Positions 59,899 through 64,000 of a DNA stretch of 64,000 nt are shown piece by piece. The stretch comes from Monomorium pharaonis (lineage: Eukaryota > Arthropoda > Insecta > Hymenoptera > Formicidae). The notes beneath the pieces are model-generated. The model was given only the letters and a program-made list of their open reading frames with translations, had not been told where the DNA came from and searched no databases. Both the position numbers and the translations under genes were made by a program. How positions within the stretch are numbered: position 1 is the stretch's first letter; each line of letters starts with the position of its first letter. The DNA lies in the NCBI RefSeq assembly GCF_013373865.1, contig NC_050476.1:2092501-2156500 (forward strand). Direction: 5' to 3'.

Positions 59899-61654
59899 GT
59901 AAGATTAGAGATTGCATAACAACAGTTACGAGCTCGAGTCCTCTTCAAAAGATGTGTAATATCCAGTTTGACAATGGAAACTCGCTAAAGCCCCACCTCA
60001 TGCGATTCACATTCAGGCATTTTAGTTTACCCATTGCAGAAACGCGCGTATCGCGAAATCCCGAATAGTTTTGCGTCTGACCATGACGCACGACTAGTTA
60101 CTTCGGAAAACGCGGTTATCCGGTTGAAGGAGTAATATAAAAGGTCGCAATTTAGATGCAAATTACAATTTTATCGATAGTTCTATTTTGCCAGCGCGCA
60201 TTGCATGGACACGGCAGGTGCGGTTTTAATCTGAGAATTTTTCTATCGTGTGCGAGACAATCTCTCCCCGCGAGGGTTACTAAAGCCGATTGCGCTATAC
60301 GTGGCGAGGGAAGGTGGCTGAAAGAGCGGAATAAGTAGAAGAGAAGGCGAGAAAATACTGTGGTTTTTCCGCCGCGTGATTTACTAACGGAACGGAATAA
60401 TCGTACAAAATCAGTATATGCTTCGTGCATATTTGACTACAAGAGTTGCGTGACGTTGATATCGCACGGCTGACTGTTGAGCCGAGATTCACGTTCGTAC
60501 ACACGTTTAGAGATTCCCGTCTCTCAGATTTTTATATAAATAAAATCCGTGTCTCAGACAGGGTCGCGAATCACTTTATGTTACATTTACAAACGGATGC
60601 GCTTTAACTAAAGGGGAGATCGTCCCATACGGCGGGAAGAAATGAAGAGTTTTCCAGTTAATCATTAATCTCGCGATACCACGGATAAAATAAGGGAATA
60701 TTACGTGAAACGAAGAAATTAATTTTACTCTTGTAAAATACATTTCGTGCTATATCGCACTGCATCACGCATACATATATCTTCTTCTCGTTCTCGTCGC
60801 CGGTTTCCACCGAATTGATGAAAATTTCGATGTATCTGCAATCAATATTTTCATTAATTTTCGCCAGACCGAATTTTCCGCCGCTTATTTCGCTTTCCCT
60901 CTCGCGCGCTCGTGTCTTCGCAATTTGGCGAACGTCAACGAGAAACGATGCGACGCGACGAACGTTTTCAGACGCACGTCGATGGCGAGCGGTCGCTCCT
61001 GAAATGACTAGTGGTGACTAGCACCATGGGGGTGGTGCGGGTAATGTCGGAGGTGAAGGGTCTCAAAGGCTGCTAGAGGGTGCTGAAGGGCTCCACCAAA
61101 GAGTGGCGCGCAAGGATGTCGAGTGCCGCGGCAGCATTTCTGCTCGAGTATCGAGCGACGAGGGTAAGGAAAAGGAGAGGAAAAAAAAACGAGGAAAGAG
61201 TGGAAGAGGGTGTGGAAGAGAGGGAGATAGAGAGAACGCGCGCAAAGAAAAGGGGAGTGCGAACTTCTGACGATTTCTTCGGAAAGCAACGGAGTTTGCG
61301 AGAAGATTAATGAAAAAAAAAACGAGAGAAAGGGAACAATAACTCCGCGGCGCGTTATACGGTAATGGAATCGCGAGCTGACGTAATGAGAAATCCTGCG
61401 AATTGATCGCCCCCCCCCTCCTCTCCTCTCTCCCCCTCCGCCCCACCGGGTTTCTAATTGTGGCTTCCGAGATTGCTCTGTCGAAACAATCGCGCGGGGA
61501 TCCGTATAACGTTGATTGATGTGACTCGATTGAAATATTGGATTTATTAGTAATACCCCCGCGTTACACAGACTTTTGATCCGCACGCAAGCTGCGAGCT
61601 TACTACGAGCGCCGTTATTTTCGGGTAGACGTGAGATCGATATATTCCCGCAAT
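59899..61654. other. Non-coding stretch
   Basis: GC-richer at 60.86-61.45 kb, where purine-rich plus-strand sequence gives long low-complexity frames on the minus strand (up to 192 codons at 61008-61586) without any domain. A TATA-like site lies at 60136. Confidence 0.45.
60136..60144 (+). promoter_or_regulatory. TATA-box-like TATAAAAGG
   Basis: Exact match to a strong TATA box. A start site would be expected near 60163-60168. The nearby ATG at 60156 opens a hydrophobic reading (MQITILSIVLFCQRALHGHG) that meets a weak CAG|GTGCGG donor. However, that ATG would lie upstream of the expected start site, so the two do not fit together neatly. Confidence 0.2.
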
Positions 61655-61730
61655 CTCGAGCACCTCTCGAGTACTACGGGGCTCGGGTATAACGGCCGCC
61701 GAGCCCGGCCGTTTCGGCCGAAAAGATCTT
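61655..61730. other. Cluster of GC-rich palindromes
   Basis: Within 76 bases there are CTCGAG twice, GGGCTCGG/CCGAGCCC (61679-61686, 61699-61706), AACGGCCG/CGGCCGTT (61691-61698, 61706-61713), the perfect TTTCGGCCGAAA (61712-61723) and AAGATCTT. The first two stems overlap and are mutually exclusive. Confidence 0.6.
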
Positions 61731-62834
61731 AAGAATAATATTCCTTTATATTCCTTTTCGCGTACGCACACGTGCCAGAGTTACTTACGATACTTTATGT
61801 AAAGCTCACAAGCTTAGGAAGTAATAGCGGCGCCGCCGTATTGAGAAGTTTGCACGCTATCTTCTTCCTCTCCCCCTCTCTCTCCCCCCTCATACTACCG
61901 TAAGTTTTATATTGCACACAATACACACAACGTAACTTACAAACGAGACTTTTCGCGAGCGCGTCTCCCTTCATTCATGCATATCACATCTTATGAAAAT
62001 TCCTTACGGTTGTATTCTCCTTACCGCTTTAATTAATAAGCGACGTGTCCAGTCGACACGCTGTTCGGAAATAAAAGGGATATTTATCAACATTATCCGC
62101 GTATTTTCCGACGAATTGTCAGTAATCGAATACGCTAGCTTTTAAGGTGACACTAGGCTAAATCAAAATCTCTGTGCTCTACTCGCCTCCAAAATATTGG
62201 TTTGGCGGTTACGGCTTATCAACCGCGAAACCACACGTCACAACCGGAAGCCATCCGTGACTTCGCGAGTTGCGGTCGATGCCGGCATGCATTGGACCTT
62301 GACGTATGTGAAGCCGCACACGTTCACGTTATTGATCCGTTTTCGATTTAAATGATAGATCTCATTTGTTATGGCGTTTAAAGCCCCGTTTATTCGGCTA
62401 CCATCCGCGGGACCCATTAGGCGCACGTGCGTACGCGAAAATACGTTAACGGTACATAACGGTAATTCAAAACCGCAGAATGGACGCTTTGGATCGATGG
62501 GGTATTTGTATTTGTAATTGCCATTTCCTTAGTGCAGAAACGTCGAGGGGGACTTTTATCTCTTAATGTCAAGCTACTTTCTCTCGTCGAATTGCGAAAT
62601 TCCGTTGAAGCAGCGTTCACGTGAAGGGGAAACCCCCCAAACGGAGGATTCGCTACATGCTTTTGAGTTTAATCCTCGCTATGATCCCATAAGATCTGAA
62701 ACCATTTCTGGTTCGAAAGAGCTGATAAACGGGATATTTTGATCGCGGATTGTTTCCGCGCGACGAACGCGACACATTTCGCGAGTATAGTATATGTTTT
62801 AGATCAACATTTATGTCTCTCCTCTCTCGCGCAG
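61731..62834. other. Non-coding stretch
   Basis: CT-rich at 61860-61892; otherwise mixed. No gene supported. Confidence 0.5.
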
Positions 62835-62965
62835 ACTGTCGTCAGCATGATTTACTTGTGTTACGCACACTGGCGCACGCGAAACGGCAAACACGTCACG
62901 AACCAATTTTGCGCGTCGACGACTGACGGCTGCTGTTACTCTACGCGCTTACGAAATCCGTCTCT
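62835..62965 (+). other. Exon-like segment after a strong acceptor
   Basis: GTCTCTCCTCTCTCGCGCAG ends at 62834, one of the best acceptors in the window. The following 131 bases are GC-rich and open in one frame to a TAA at about 62967 (MIYLCYAHWRTRNGKHV..., with four cysteines after the Met). A second frame is open for 29 codons. The GT at 62966 is a weak donor. It may be a terminal exon or chance. Confidence 0.17.
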
Positions 62966-64000
62966 GTAAACACGTACGCCGAATACTTTGCTGATACGTA
63001 TTGTTCAAAGTGATCAAATGATTATATCGCGGGAGATTGGTTCACGGTGTTACTTATCATTCGCAGCGCATCTAAACGTATTCACTAATGGCACGAAAAA
63101 TTAGCCCCGCGTTTACATTTAGTTCTCTACATAAAAACGAGAAGAGAATCTCAAAATAAGAGAATTATACTTTGCAAGCTCTCTTTAACACACATTTTTA
63201 ACAGATATAAATTTTTGTTTCTAGAATATATTTTGAAATAAAGAATACATTTTTTTCTAACTTGTGTATAATAACATATATTTTAACGTAGCCAGTGCAG
63301 TATAGTATGTGAACCTCAAACAACTTGATGAGGCGATAGAAAACAAGTTGAAAATCTAATCTAATCACCTTAGCCTTAAATACATGCATGTTTTAAAGAT
63401 GAGTATTTAATGCAATTTATAATAGTTTGTTTTTATATCTAAGATTTACGATTAACGGAAAATAGTGTTCTAAAAAGATTCAATATTTTAAAATAATATT
63501 TTTTTATATTTATGAAAAATTTTGAAATTAATAAAAAATTTTATGTTACTTACATATTCTTATAGATATTAAAAACATTTATTGTACTGCTTTTTATTTT
63601 TTAGAGGAGTTTCCTCTGAAATTAAAAAATTATTTTACACCTCTTGTAGTAGAGATTACTATAAAAATAGGAAGAAAATTCTTAAGTTGAGAAAACAATT
63701 TTTTTTGTAAAGTCGTGAATGAGAAAATTAAATTCCGATAATTATCACAACAGCTATTGTCGTCTTATAACTTATAGTAATAAATAACTTACATCTAACA
63801 ATTAGCAATTGTATAGTGATTGAAGATGCAACTAATTATCTTTCACAAGTTTAAATGCACGTTTGAGGTTTCCGCTATTCACTTCGATGACTGGCGCTGC
63901 GCACAGCTACTTCGTAATGGAAACGTAGGGGGAAGGAGACGCTAACGTGTTTCGGAATTGCTGCTTCCGCAAGTCGCAGTGCTTACCGGCTTGTACAAGT
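62966..64000. other. Non-coding, AT-rich from 63.1 kb
   Basis: Long A/T runs and no supported feature; a GC-richer patch starts at 63.88 kb and runs out of the window. Confidence 0.5.

Noticed and set aside
61008..61586. 192-codon minus-strand frame
   Set aside because: Largely a CT-rich translation; no motif or conserved pattern seen.
1..64000. CRISPR arrays, rRNA, telomeric TTAGG repeats, viral or bacterial gene clusters
   Set aside because: Looked for and not seen; regular repeats present are microsatellites and one minisatellite without unique spacers.

Overview
This window is animal nuclear DNA, most likely from an insect and probably a hymenopteran such as an ant. The signs are AT-rich but CpG-replete sequence, abundant long (GA)n/(CT)n, (TA)n and (CA)n microsatellites, short palindromic MITE-like elements, sharp swings between AT-rich and GC-rich blocks, and no dense coding. 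The taxon is inferred from composition; no marker gene was recognised. No bacterial genes, rRNA, tRNA, CRISPR array or known protein family could be supported.

Layout. 0-14 kb is non-coding, with two long microsatellites, a 52-57 bp tandem duplication carrying E-boxes, a stable hairpin and one MITE copy (11.7-12.0 kb). 14.0-16.1 kb is a GC-rich island full of triplet repeats, the best candidate for a promoter or leader region. 17-18.6 kb holds an AT-rich inverted-repeat element, a diverged duplicated segment and a 120-codon stop-free frame. 19.3-21.6 and 25.6-27.4 kb are AT-rich deserts, the second followed by a 10-bp-unit minisatellite (27.44-27.77 kb). 29.9-32.8 kb is the most structured part: a diverged 250-bp duplication whose copies flank a second copy of the MITE, then an element with 36-bp inverted ends, then a plausible two-exon leader (32.3-32.8 kb, plus strand). 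33-55 kb looks like intron or intergenic DNA with a few weak exon-like segments.

The strongest coding candidate is at 55.07-55.60 kb on the plus strand. Strong splice acceptors precede a complete 58-codon frame that opens with a classical signal peptide, and an AATAAA follows about 130 bases after the stop. It reads as the terminal exon of a small secreted-peptide gene. 56.2-57.5 kb is a second GC-rich island with possible short first exons. 58-64 kb holds microsatellites, an AT-rich block, a palindrome cluster (61.66-61.73 kb) and more non-coding DNA.

The pieces cannot be joined into a confident gene model without transcripts. Exon calls rest on splice signals and open frames only, and their confidences are deliberately low.
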